The notes under the pieces were generated by a model. The model saw nothing but the letters and a program-made list of their open reading frames with translations. It did not search any database and was not told the origin of the DNA. A program made the position numbers and the translations under genes. This document shows, one piece after another, positions 41,424 through 49,584 of a stretch of DNA of 64,000 bases. Location: the NCBI RefSeq assembly GCF_017168235.1, contig NZ_JABFAO010000002.1:1-64000 (forward strand), read 5' to 3'. Every line of letters starts with the position of its first letter. The first letter of the stretch is position 1. Source of the DNA: Rhodococcus sp. KRD197. GTDB lineage: Bacteria; Actinomycetota; Actinomycetes; Mycobacteriales; Mycobacteriaceae.

Positions 41424-42757
41424 GCGCAACCCCCGCACCGCCGCTGCGCAAGTTCGGCCTCCGCGAATTCACGCGAATGCTGGTGATCGGCACTGTTCTA
41501 GTCGTCTACCAGATCGTCGCCATCGGTAAATGGATCCGCCGTCCAGGACGGGGATGGGCACAACACGCCTCCGAAGGTGTGGTCGACGCGTTCTTCTCGC
41601 TCGGCCCGACGTTCGTCAAGGTCGGGCAACTGATGGGGTCGTCCCCGGGCATGTTCCCGAAAGTCCTCGCCGATACCTGCCTGCGCTGCCTCGACGAGGT
41701 TCCCCCGTTCCCGGGAGCGCAGGCCCGCGCGATCATCGAAGCCGACCTGGGCCGCAGCACGGACGAGTTGTTTCAACGGTTCGACGACGAGCCGCTCTCC
41801 TCGGCTTCCGTTGCGCAAGTGCACCTCTGCATCCTCGCCGACGGACGTGAAGCCGTCATGAAAGTGCAGCGCCGAGGCATCTATCACCGGATGAAGGTCG
41901 ACCTGCGTATCGCCTACGTGTTCGCACGCGCTCTGGAGAAGTACATCGGTTTCTTCCAGACAGCCAACGCGTCCGCCATCATCGTCGACCTGCATGCGGC
42001 AACATTCGCCGAACTCGACAGTGTCGTCGAAGCGCGTCGACAAGCGGCGTTCCGAGAGGCGATCTCGGCGTTCGGCGACAACGAGTACGTCACCGCGCCC
42101 GAGGTGATCGGCGAATACTGCGGCAACCGCGTCATCTGTATGGAACGGATGCACGGCTCACCACTCGACCAGTGCACACCCGGGGACACATCCGAGCTGG
42201 TCGTCCGGCGTGCGGCCAAGGTATGGATGGAGGCGCTCGTTCTGCACGGACTGTTCCACGGCGACGTTCACGCGGGCAACGTGTGGGTACTCGACGACGG
42301 ACGAGTGTCGTTCCTGGACTTCGGCGTCATGGGCGAGCTCGACGAGCAATGGCGTTCGCTTCTGCAGGACTTGTTCCACGCCACCGTCATCGACGGAGAC
42401 TTCACCCGGCTCGCCACCAGCGTCAAGCGTCTGGGCATCATTTCCGAGGAGGTAGGCACCGACGCCGAGGTAGGCGCAATCCTGCAGACGGTATTTGCCC
42501 CGATGCTCTCCGATACCCTGGCGCACTTCAGCTTGACCGATTTCATCAAGGCACTCGTCGGCATGGGCCAGCAGTACCGGACGTCGAGTCCTGAGGAGTT
42601 GATCCTCGTCGGCAAGCAACTCGGCTACTTCGAGCGCTACGCGATCGAGCTGGCCCCGAACTGGGCACTCGGAACAGACCCGTTCGTGTTCAAGAACGTC
42701 TTCCCGGCAGAGGTCGCAGCCCTGTCCCAGGCCCGCGGGACGGAACTACCGGACTAG
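41420..42757 (+). CDS. ABC1/UbiB-family atypical kinase
   Basis: 445 residues. The KxGQ motif is KVGQLMGS, the Ala-rich loop is SSASVAQVH, the ATP Lys is in AVMKVQRRG, the catalytic segment is FHGDVHAGNVWV and the metal Asp is in FLDFGVMGEL. ABC1 proteins act in isoprenoid quinone and lipid metabolism with ATPase activity. Rhodococci use menaquinone, so a ubiquinone role is unlikely. The gene overlaps tetR and precedes a glutaredoxin-like gene by 31 bp. Confidence 0.93.
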   Translation: MSATPAPPLRKFGLREFTRMLVIGTVLVVYQIVAIGKWIRRPGRGWAQHASEGVVDAFFSLGPTFVKVGQLMGSSPGMFPKVLADTCLRCLDEVPPFPGAQARAIIEADLGRSTDELFQRFDDEPLSSASVAQVHLCILADGREAVMKVQRRGIYHRMKVDLRIAYVFARALEKYIGFFQTANASAIIVDLHAATFAELDSVVEARRQAAFREAISAFGDNEYVTAPEVIGEYCGNRVICMERMHGSPLDQCTPGDTSELVVRRAAKVWMEALVLHGLFHGDVHAGNVWVLDDGRVSFLDFGVMGELDEQWRSLLQDLFHATVIDGDFTRLATSVKRLGIISEEVGTDAEVGAILQTVFAPMLSDTLAHFSLTDFIKALVGMGQQYRTSSPEELILVGKQLGYFERYAIELAPNWALGTDPFVFKNVFPAEVAALSQARGTELPD

Positions 42758-42788
42758 CTCGACCGCACACCGACAAGAAGGAGCACCC

Positions 42789-43124
42789 ATGACAACACCC
42801 GCATATGTCGACGGAATCGAGGTCATGTGGAGACCGGGCTGCCCATTCTGCATGAAGCTGCGCGGTGCGCTCAAGCTTCGCGGAGTAACCACCACCGAGG
42901 TCGACATCTGGTCCACGCCAGAAGCCGCCGCGCGGGTCCGCGATGTCGCCGACGGCAACGAGACTGTCCCGACGGTGTTCATCGGCTCCCGCGCACTCGT
43001 CAACCCGAGCGTGCAGCAGGTGATCGCCACTGTCGAGCAGGAGTTGCCGGATCGCGCCGGTGACCTGCTGGGGTCGAAGGGCGGCCTGTGGAGCAGGCTG
43101 TTCGGTTCAGCGCGGAAGAACTGA
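42789..43124 (+). CDS. Glutaredoxin/mycoredoxin-like protein
   Basis: 111 residues. The active site is CPFC (Cys18, Cys21), and the cis-Pro loop is ETVPTVFIG; the C-terminal NPSVQQV is common to mycoredoxins. Actinobacteria use mycothiol, so mycothiol-dependent reduction is likely. The C-terminal 25 residues extend past the usual fold (GSKGGLWSRLFGSARKN). Third gene of the tetR-ABC1 operon, so possibly a redox stress unit. Confidence 0.85.
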   Translation: MTTPAYVDGIEVMWRPGCPFCMKLRGALKLRGVTTTEVDIWSTPEAAARVRDVADGNETVPTVFIGSRALVNPSVQQVIATVEQELPDRAGDLLGSKGGLWSRLFGSARKN

Positions 43125-43137
43125 ACCGACGCACACC

Positions 43138-44115
43138 TCAGTTGCCCAGTTGTAGCACCACTTTGCCGGCGGCAGTACGGTTCTCGAGCGATGCGATGGC
43201 CTCACCGGCCTTCTCCAGCGGGAACACCGACGGTTCGGGGGCGGTGAGCGTGCCGGTGGCCAGCAGCGGTTCGAGCTCGGCCCATTGCGTCGCGAGGTAG
43301 CCGGGACGCGTCATCCACCATGCACCCCAGCCCACTCCGACGATGTCGACATTGTTGAGCAGCAACCGGTTGACCTTGACCGTGGGGATCTCACCGCCCG
43401 TGAAGCCGAGCACGAGAATGCGTCCCGACGGCGCCAAGCTTCGGATGCTGTCGGTGAAACGATCGCCGCCGACCGGGTCCACCACAACATCGACGCCCTT
43501 GCCGCCGGTGAGCTCCTTGACCGCGTCCTTCCACCCGTCCACCAGCACTACGTCCGTGGCCCCGGCAGCCTTCGCGATCTCACCCTTCGCCTCTGTGCTG
43601 ACGACGGCGATGACGCGAGAAGCTCCGAGTACCGGTGCCATCCGCAGCGCGGAGGTTCCGATGCCGCCGGCGGCGCCGTGCACCAGCACCGTCTCACCCT
43701 CGGCGAGTCGGCCACGTTCCCGCAGCGCGAAGTGAACCGTCAGGTCGTTGAACAGAAGCCCAGCGCCGGCCGTCAACGACACCGCGTCGGGCAGCGCGAA
43801 GACGGTGTCGGGGGAAACCACGACCACCTCCGCCATGCCGTCGGACAGCCCGGTGAGTGCAGCGACCCGGTCACCGGCGGTCAAGCCCGAGCCCTCGGGC
43901 GCCGACCGCACGATTCCGGCGACCTCGCTACCCGGGACGAAAGGAAGCTCCGGCTTGTACTGGTACAACCCCCGCGTCAGCAGGGCATCAGGGAAGGCGA
44001 CACCCGCGGCGTGGACGTCGATGACCACGGCGTCGTCCCGCGTGGCCGGTTCGTCGACGTCGACGATCTGCACCGACTCGGGTCCGTCGAGGCTCGTGAT
44101 GTGTACCGCGCGCAT
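43138..44115 (-). CDS. NADPH:quinone oxidoreductase-type zinc-free alcohol dehydrogenase
   Basis: 325 residues. The NADPH site is LVHGAAGGIGTSALRMA, with FPDALLTRGLYQYKPELPFVPG at the N-terminal GroES-like domain and VVVDPVGGDRF in the Rossmann part. No zinc ligands are seen. This family reduces quinones and enones. Convergent with the glutaredoxin gene (13 bp apart). Divergent from an amidohydrolase gene. Confidence 0.9.
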   Translation of the reverse strand: MRAVHITSLDGPESVQIVDVDEPATRDDAVVIDVHAAGVAFPDALLTRGLYQYKPELPFVPGSEVAGIVRSAPEGSGLTAGDRVAALTGLSDGMAEVVVVSPDTVFALPDAVSLTAGAGLLFNDLTVHFALRERGRLAEGETVLVHGAAGGIGTSALRMAPVLGASRVIAVVSTEAKGEIAKAAGATDVVLVDGWKDAVKELTGGKGVDVVVDPVGGDRFTDSIRSLAPSGRILVLGFTGGEIPTVKVNRLLLNNVDIVGVGWGAWWMTRPGYLATQWAELEPLLATGTLTAPEPSVFPLEKAGEAIASLENRTAAGKVVLQLGN

Positions 44116-44262
44116 GTACTGTCCTCTCGCTGGCGTCCCTCGGTGCGTCAGACACGCGGGGGTGGGGCGTTGAACGTGTTGTGACCCACGGTACAAACCC
44201 GCCGAACCGTCGTTGTACCCGGCTGTGCTGGAATCGACGGATGAGCATCAGGGGCAACAGCC

Positions 44263-45180
44263 GTGTCGAGCACTGAAGCGTCGCAGATCCGGGCGTTCTG
44301 GGAGAACCTGGAGCTCCCCGGCATCTTCGACGTGCACACCCACTTCATGCCCAACAGCGTCATGGACAAAGTTTGGGCCTACTTCGACTCGGCCGGCGAA
44401 CAGTCCGATCCGGCCACTCCGCAGGCTCCGCTCCTGCCCACCGGGAAGCGATGGCCGATCACCTACCGGCACGATGAGGACGTGCGACTGAAAACGTTGC
44501 GCGAGTTCGGTGTACGAGGGTTCACCTCGATGATCTATCCACACAAGCCGGACATGGCGGCGTGGCTGAATTCTTGGGGTGCGGAGTTCGCGGAGCGGAC
44601 ACCGGACTGCGTTCGAACGGCCACGTTCTATCCGGAGGAATCGGCGGGCCGATACGTCTCGGACGCCATTTCCAGTGGGGCGCGGATCTTCAAGTCGCAC
44701 ATACAGGTCGGCAACTATGCTCCGAACGACCCGCTTCTCGATCCGGTGTGGGGCGCCATCGAGGACGCGGCAGTACCCGTCGTCATCCACTGCGGTTCCG
44801 GACCTGCCCCCGGTGCATACACCGGGCCGGACCCCATCGCGGAACTCCTGCGCAGATTTCCTCGGCTGCCCCTGATCATCGCGCACATGGGCATGCCGGA
44901 GTACCTGGATTTTCTCGCCCTGGCCGAGCGCTATTCGGAGGTGCGCCTCGACACCACCATGGCGTTCACCGACTTCTCCGAGGCCTCGGCTCCGTTCCCT
45001 CCAGCGGAGCTACCGAGACTCCGAGAGCTGCAGGGGCGCATCCTGTTCGGGAGCGACTTCCCCAACATTCCGTACCCGTACCTGCATGCTCTCGAGGGGG
45101 TGGCTCGACTCGGTCTCGGCGACGACTGGGTCCGCTCCGTCGTGCACGACAACGGAGCGGCGCTGTTCAGTCGCGAATGA
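44263..45180 (+). CDS. Amidohydrolase-2 family metal-dependent hydrolase
   Basis: 305 residues from the GTG at 44263 with AGGGGC upstream. Metal ligands: His25 and His27 in FDVHTHF, His in VVIHCGS, His in IIAHMGMPE, and Asp in LFGSDFPNIPY near the end. The PF04909 family includes decarboxylases and lactonases; the reaction here is not evident. Its end overlaps the convergent patatin gene by 14 bp. Confidence 0.88.
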   Translation: MSSTEASQIRAFWENLELPGIFDVHTHFMPNSVMDKVWAYFDSAGEQSDPATPQAPLLPTGKRWPITYRHDEDVRLKTLREFGVRGFTSMIYPHKPDMAAWLNSWGAEFAERTPDCVRTATFYPEESAGRYVSDAISSGARIFKSHIQVGNYAPNDPLLDPVWGAIEDAAVPVVIHCGSGPAPGAYTGPDPIAELLRRFPRLPLIIAHMGMPEYLDFLALAERYSEVRLDTTMAFTDFSEASAPFPPAELPRLRELQGRILFGSDFPNIPYPYLHALEGVARLGLGDDWVRSVVHDNGAALFSRE

Positions 45181-46024
45181 AGTCGCGCACGGTGCCCGCG
45201 ATGGTGCCGCCCTGGCGAAAACCGGCCTCTGCGCAGCGCGCCCGGACCGCCGGGTCGGTCGGATCCGGTCCGATCGCGGCCAGCGCATCGTCGTCGGGAC
45301 GAATGACCTCCACAGCCGACCCGCGAGAAATCAGATAGTCACGCTCACCCTCGAAGGGGTCTTCCTCCGGGGACGCGGCACCTACCTGCAGCACCAGTAC
45401 GCGCTCGAAACCCACTGCGAGGTCGGCATTCTCGCTCGACCGCACGCCACCGTCGATGTACCGGTGAACGCCGATGGTCACCGGAGGCCACATTCCCGGG
45501 ATCGCGCAACTCGCGGCTACGGCGTCGACCAGTCGCACGCCCGAGTTTCGGTCCAGGACGCGGTGGCGACCGGACTCGGCGTCGACCGCGACCACCCGGA
45601 GGTCGCGGGAGGGCCAGTCGTGCGAGGGCAACCGTCTCGCGATGACGGCCCGGCGCTCGGCCTCGGTCACCGTCGATGCCGCCAGCGCGGCCTTGCCGAC
45701 CAGGCGTGCCAGCTCCAATCGATCGCCGCCCGCGTTCTCTGCGGCACGATCGAGCATCTCGTTCAGTTCCTCGATGGACACCTCCGGCCGCGGCTCGTCC
45801 ACCTGTAGGTGCGGGTCCACCTGACGGTCGTACAGTTCGCCGAGCCTGACACCGCTGCTGACCTGCGCGACGACGGTCGATCCTGCCGATGTGCCGAGGA
45901 GCATGTGCGAGCAGTCGGGTGAAACGACGTCGACACCCGCTTGCGCCAGCCCGTGCAATACACCCGTCTGCCACGCGATACCGGCGACTCCGCCGCCGCC
46001 CAGAACCAACGCTGTTCGCGTCAT
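45167..46024 (-). CDS. Patatin-like phospholipase
   Basis: 285 residues. The Gly-rich oxyanion loop is LGGGGVAGIAW, the nucleophile Ser46 is in LLGTSAGST (GxSxG), and the catalytic Asp is in YIDGGVRS. The Ser-Asp dyad is complete. Cytoplasmic by lack of a signal peptide. Substrate probably acyl lipids. Confidence 0.9.
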   Translation of the reverse strand: MTRTALVLGGGGVAGIAWQTGVLHGLAQAGVDVVSPDCSHMLLGTSAGSTVVAQVSSGVRLGELYDRQVDPHLQVDEPRPEVSIEELNEMLDRAAENAGGDRLELARLVGKAALAASTVTEAERRAVIARRLPSHDWPSRDLRVVAVDAESGRHRVLDRNSGVRLVDAVAASCAIPGMWPPVTIGVHRYIDGGVRSSENADLAVGFERVLVLQVGAASPEEDPFEGERDYLISRGSAVEVIRPDDDALAAIGPDPTDPAVRARCAEAGFRQGGTIAGTVRDFIRD

Positions 46025-46095
46025 CTCCCACCCCTCCCGGTAAGCCCCAGAAATGAGAACCTACTAGGAAGGCCGCCCGGACGGCGGTGGACTGT

Positions 46096-46938
46096 TCAGG
46101 CCGACTCGACGCGCGGTGCCAGCCACGCGATCAGGTCGTCGAGGACCTTCGACTGCTCGGGTTCGTTGAATATCTCGTGATACAGCCCGGGGTACACCTC
46201 GAGCGTGAGATCTGTGGACCCGGCCTTCTCGGCGATCATCCGGCTGCCCGCGACGTCGGCGAGCTTGTCCTGGCTGCCGTGTTGCAGCAGGACCGGCAGA
46301 GTCAGCAACGGCAACCGCGCCGGGAAGCTCTCCATCGCGCCGACGAGGGCTGCAGCCAACCCGGCCGGGACCTTGCCGTGATGAACCAGAGGGTCGGCGT
46401 TGTAGGCGGCGACGACCGCCGGATCGCGCGAAACTGCATTGGAGTCGAGCGTCTGCACCGGCGCTCCCGGAGCGATCCGTCCCAGAATTTTGCCGATGGG
46501 GATGAGAATTTTCGGTGTCGAATCACCGAGAACCACCGCCGGGCCGGAGAGCATGAGCGCGTCGAGTTCGTCCTGATGGTCGAGTGCATACGACAACGCG
46601 ATCGCCCCGCCCATGCTGTGACCGAGCAGGAAGACCTTTGCTCCCGGGTGCGCGGTCTTCGCGATGCCGAGCAGCGAGTGCAGGTCGTCGGTGTAGTCGG
46701 ACCAGTTCTTCAGCTCGAGCCGCTTCCCGCCGGACCGTCCGTGGCCGCGGTGGTCGGGGGCGAACACCGCCAGCCCGAGCTCACCGAGCCGCTCGACGAC
46801 ATGGTCGTAGCGACGTGCATGTTCACCCAGCCCGTGGCAGAGCACCACGATGCCTCTCACCTCGGCTTCGGGTTCCCACACGTCGTGGACTATCCGTGTA
46901 CCGCGAACGCCGGTGAACGCCGATTCGGTGTGTTTCAC
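46096..46938 (-). CDS. Monoacylglycerol lipase-like alpha/beta-hydrolase (Rv0183 type)
   Basis: 280 residues. CHGLGEHARRYDHV, FAPDHRGHGRSGGKR and LLGHSMGGAIA (Ser108) follow mycobacterial Rv0183, the monoglyceride lipase. The acid is in HGSQDKLAD and the His in GLYHEIFNE. Start at 46938; its upstream region holds three hairpins. It follows the AAA ATPase gene on the same strand, but the hairpins probably separate the transcripts. Confidence 0.93.
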   Translation of the reverse strand: MKHTESAFTGVRGTRIVHDVWEPEAEVRGIVVLCHGLGEHARRYDHVVERLGELGLAVFAPDHRGHGRSGGKRLELKNWSDYTDDLHSLLGIAKTAHPGAKVFLLGHSMGGAIALSYALDHQDELDALMLSGPAVVLGDSTPKILIPIGKILGRIAPGAPVQTLDSNAVSRDPAVVAAYNADPLVHHGKVPAGLAAALVGAMESFPARLPLLTLPVLLQHGSQDKLADVAGSRMIAEKAGSTDLTLEVYPGLYHEIFNEPEQSKVLDDLIAWLAPRVESA

Positions 46939-46953
46939 GTGCTGTGCTCCTTC

Positions 46954-47027
46954 ACATGCGGCTCCGCCGCATGTGCGCGGTAATACATAGCGGGCTATGT
47001 ATTACCGCGCACATGGGCCGGAGGCCC
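46954..47027. repeat. Row of three hairpins, including a 20 bp perfect inverted repeat
   Basis: Hairpin 1: ACATGCGGC/GCCGCATGT (46954-46962/46966-46974, loop TCC). Hairpin 2: 20 bp perfect arms 46971-46990 and 46995-47014, loop CGGG; the arm is ATGTGCGCGGTAATACATAG. Hairpin 3: GGGCC/GGCCC (47015-47019/47023-47027). Hairpins 1 and 2 share 4 bp, so they compete. The block sits exactly between the ATPase stop (47028) and the lipase start, with no T-run. It could be a terminator, an RNA-processing site or a small mobile palindrome. Confidence 0.85.
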
Positions 47028-48218
47028 CTAATCGTCCGTCTGAGCCCGGAGGTACCGCCCGAAGTGCGGAACCGTGAACGCGATCGTCCCACGCTCAGCC
47101 GAATAGATGAGGCCTTTCTTGATCAGCCCGTCTCGCGCCGGCGACAGCGAGGCCGGCTTGCGCCCCAGCTCGGTGGCCACCGCGGATGTCGGTACGGAGG
47201 CGTCGTCGGTCGACAAGTCGGCCATCGCCCGCATGTACTCACGTTCCGACGGTGTTGCGCGCTCGTAGCGTGAGCCGAAGAATCCGACAGCCAGTTCCTC
47301 CTCGGCCGTCGGCGCCGCGACGCGCACGTCCTCGACCGTGATCGGTGACTCGGCGGCGAGATCCCACGTCGCTTTGCCATAGGCCTGCACGAAGTAGGGG
47401 TAGCCATCGGCGGCTTCGTAGAGCGCGTCGAGGGCCTCGATCGTGAACTCGACGTCCTCTCGGTCCGCCGGTGCGATGAGGGCGAGGTCGGCAGCGGTGC
47501 GTTCGAGACGACCGATGCGGTGATAGCTGAAGAGCCGCTCCGAGTAGCTCTTGGAGGCCGAGAGCACTGCAGGTAGGTGCGGTAGCCCGGCTCCGACGAT
47601 GATGAGCGGCGCGGCATCCTGGCTGAGCTCGTGGCATGCCGCGCACAGAGCGGAGATGTCGGCGGGTCCGAGGTCCTGCATCTCGTCGATGAAGATGGCA
47701 ATTCCGACGCCGACATCGGCGGCAAGGGACGAGGCGTCGAGCAGCAGTTCGACGAGGTCGATCTCGATGTCGCCGGAGTCGGCGCGGCCCGTTCTGGCCG
47801 GTACGTCGATGCCTGGCTGCCACCGCTCCCGCATGCCCTTGTCGGCAGTCGCGCGCAGCGCGAATGCCTTGAGTACCCCCAGGAACTCGTCGACTCGCTC
47901 CGGGTCTCGGTGCGCGGTCGCGATACCGCGGACCGCCATGTGCAACGCCGACGACAGTGGCCGGCGGAGCTCTTGATCGGGCCTCGCCTCGATCTTCCCG
48001 GTACCCCATCCTCGGGCGACTGCGGCCGAACGCAGCTGGTTCAGCAGAACCGTCTTCCCGACGCCCCGCAACCCCGTCAGTACGACGCTGCGTTCGGGTC
48101 GGCCGCGGGTGATCCGTTCGAGGACGACGTCGAAGGCGTCGAGCTGCTTCTTTCGGCCGGCGAGTTCTGGTGGGCGCTGGCCTGCGCCGGGAGCGTAAGG
48201 GTTACGCACGGGGTCCAT
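47028..48218 (-). CDS. Orc1/Cdc6-like AAA ATPase
   Basis: 396 residues. Walker A GLRGVGKT, Walker B IAIFIDEMQDLG, sensor region IIVGAGLPHLP, and a C-terminal winged-helix (LGRKPASLSPARDGLIKKGLIYS). This resembles archaeal Orc1/Cdc6-like AAA proteins that occur in actinobacteria, often of mobile origin. No clear ribosome-binding site precedes the ATG; the message may be leaderless. The role in this organism is unknown. Confidence 0.88.
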   Translation of the reverse strand: MDPVRNPYAPGAGQRPPELAGRKKQLDAFDVVLERITRGRPERSVVLTGLRGVGKTVLLNQLRSAAVARGWGTGKIEARPDQELRRPLSSALHMAVRGIATAHRDPERVDEFLGVLKAFALRATADKGMRERWQPGIDVPARTGRADSGDIEIDLVELLLDASSLAADVGVGIAIFIDEMQDLGPADISALCAACHELSQDAAPLIIVGAGLPHLPAVLSASKSYSERLFSYHRIGRLERTAADLALIAPADREDVEFTIEALDALYEAADGYPYFVQAYGKATWDLAAESPITVEDVRVAAPTAEEELAVGFFGSRYERATPSEREYMRAMADLSTDDASVPTSAVATELGRKPASLSPARDGLIKKGLIYSAERGTIAFTVPHFGRYLRAQTDD

Positions 48219-48384
48219 GGGGCCAAAGTAACAACTGCGATAGCAAACTATGCGTACATCTAGCGCGTGTCCTAGAGAGCCTTATCGACACCAATCGACT
48301 CGCTATCGAGTTCTAGGGGTTGCTACCGGTTTTGCTAGATACCGATAGACGCCAGAATAGTTGCCTCGACGGACGCGCTGGGGC

Positions 48385-48510
48385 TACATTGGTGTACGTG
48401 AAGCGCCTTCTCGTAGTACACCGCCGTAGCGGGGTCTAACTCGGACCGACCCCTCGCTGCGGGTCGTCGTGCTATCTCGGTCCTTCCTTCACATTCGGAA
48501 AGACCCCACC
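48385..48510 (+). promoter_or_regulatory. Putative amino-acid attenuator leader (LEU-element-like) before the LeuA-domain gene
   Basis: A -10-like TACATT at 48385-48390 precedes a short ORF (48398-48439) with consecutive Leu-Leu-Val-Val codons. Four complementary segments follow: GGGGTC 48431-48436, GACCCC 48448-48453, GGGTCG 48461-48466 and GACCCC 48502-48507; an outer pair GGACCGA/TCGGTCC lies at 48443-48449/48477-48483. The last segment is next to GGAAAG, the ribosome-binding site, and to the ATG at 48511. So alternative pairing could hide or expose the start. A conserved pseudoknot, the LEU element, has been predicted upstream of leuA in actinobacteria. The rest of this 292 bp gap is AT-richer and shows no gene. 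Confidence 0.6.
48398..48439 (+). CDS. Putative leader peptide rich in branched-chain codons
   Basis: GTG at 48398 to TAA at 48437-48439 gives 13 residues: MKRLLVVHRRSGV. An in-frame GTG at 48392 would add two. The codons CTT CTC GTA GTA lie in a row, which is what a Leu/Val-sensing attenuator would have. The -10-like TACATT ends 7 bases before, so the peptide may be leaderless, as is common for actinobacterial leaders. Confidence 0.5.
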   Translation: MKRLLVVHRRSGV

Positions 48511-48975
48511 ATGAACGCTCTCACCACCTCAACTTCTCCCGACTGCTTCGCAGCACGTTTCGGCACCCCGCTTCCGCGCGCACTACGCGCCGACGCCGAC
48601 ACTATGAGCTGGACAACATTCACGCACCGGTACAGCGCCGGATCGAGTCCGATCCGGCTGGGCACGTGGACCACCAGCGCCGCCCCCGGCGGCCGAACCA
48701 CTTTCGACGCCACCTTCGGTATCGGCGACACCATTCACACCGCATCGGCGACGACGCACGGGCCGATCGACGCGTTGACCTCGATGCTCTACGACGCCGG
48801 CTTCCACCTCGAGATCATCTCGTTCCACCAGCAGCATCTTGCTACGGGAACGCAGACCGCGACCTTCGTCCTGTGCGAGTTCGACGGCCGCCGCCGCTGG
48901 GCAATGGCCATCGACAGTGATGCCACACAGTCGTCCATCCGCGCACTCATCGGCGCCGCCAACATGCTCCACTAG
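48511..48975 (+). CDS. Free-standing LeuA C-terminal regulatory-domain protein
   Basis: 154 residues. The segment from about residue 70 onward follows the allosteric dimerisation domain of 2-isopropylmalate synthase: GPIDALTSMLYDAGFHLEI, then ISFHQQHLATGTQTATFVLCEF, then WAMAIDSDATQSSIRALIGAAN. There is no catalytic TIM barrel. The LeuA domain binds leucine, so this may be a leucine sensor, a partner of LeuA, or a stand-alone binding protein; inferred. The ATG at 48511 has GGAAAG about 9 bases upstream. A leader with LLVV codons lies upstream. Confidence 0.75.
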   Translation: MNALTTSTSPDCFAARFGTPLPRALRADADTMSWTTFTHRYSAGSSPIRLGTWTTSAAPGGRTTFDATFGIGDTIHTASATTHGPIDALTSMLYDAGFHLEIISFHQQHLATGTQTATFVLCEFDGRRRWAMAIDSDATQSSIRALIGAANMLH

Positions 48976-48979
48976 CACC

Positions 48980-49019
48980 TTCTACGGCACTCTTGCGTAA
49001 GAGATAGAGTGCCGTAGAA
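48980..49019. terminator. Bidirectional terminator hairpin
   Basis: TTCTACGGCACTC (48980-48992) and GAGTGCCGTAGAA (49007-49019) form a perfect 13 bp stem with a 14-base loop, between the convergent stops at 48975 and 49039. The T/A ends of the arms help in both directions. Confidence 0.85.
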
Positions 49020-49038
49020 AGCGCTATGGCATTTCCCG

Positions 49039-49506
49039 CTATGGCATCTCCATCGTCTGCGCCCGCTGAATCTCGGCGACAGCGCGCCTTAGATACACCT
49101 CGGCGGAGGCCTTCCTCCTGGCCAGCAGGTCCGCGATGATCAACACCGCATGTTGCGGCAGCGGTGGTCTCCGCACCTCCTCGGTATCGGCGACTCCCAG
49201 CGCACCGGTGAGGACCTCGACGAACCCGGGTACGTTCAGGTCGGGATGCCATTCGGCTGCCGAACGGACTGCCCGAGTGAGTGCGTCCTGCACATCCTCG
49301 CCGGTGAGCCCGTCGGGATGCAGTTCTTCGAGAAGCGAGCGGACCATCTCTGAATGAATCGCAGCCACCTGCGCCGAGTCCTGCGCGTGCAGCTCGGTGA
49401 CGGCCTCGGCGAACTCCGCGGTGGATTGCGATCGTGCGGCGTTCACGGCATCGTCGGTAGCTGTAGCTATCGCGCGCACTGCCGGTGGCCATTCGGGATC
49501 GATCAT
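49039..49506 (-). CDS. Hypothetical protein, mostly helical
   Basis: 155 residues from the ATG at 49506; a GTG at 49509 is also possible, with GAGGA upstream. The sequence is alpha-helical and acidic (AEFAEAVTELHAQDSAQVAAIHSEMVR region). No domain recognised. Its stop region shows a short duplication: ATGCCATAGCG occurs twice, with the second copy just after the stop. Confidence 0.65.
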   Translation of the reverse strand: MIDPEWPPAVRAIATATDDAVNAARSQSTAEFAEAVTELHAQDSAQVAAIHSEMVRSLLEELHPDGLTGEDVQDALTRAVRSAAEWHPDLNVPGFVEVLTGALGVADTEEVRRPPLPQHAVLIIADLLARRKASAEVYLRRAVAEIQRAQTMEMP

Positions 49507-49560
49507 CACGTGCCAATCCTCGCAGTTCCTACCGACAGAATGCATACATGTAACCGTCGT

Positions 49561-49584
49561 TCATACTAATATTGACCAGTATGA
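49561..49584. promoter_or_regulatory. Inverted repeat overlapping the epoxide-hydrolase start
   Basis: TCATACT (49561-49567) and AGTATGA (49578-49584) are perfect 7 bp arms separated by 10 bp. They overlap the ATG at 49581, so a bound repressor would block initiation. Confidence 0.5.

Noticed and set aside
46954-47027. Insertion-sequence ends
   Set aside because: The inverted repeats are adjacent with a 4-base loop and enclose no gene; there is no target-site duplication visible.
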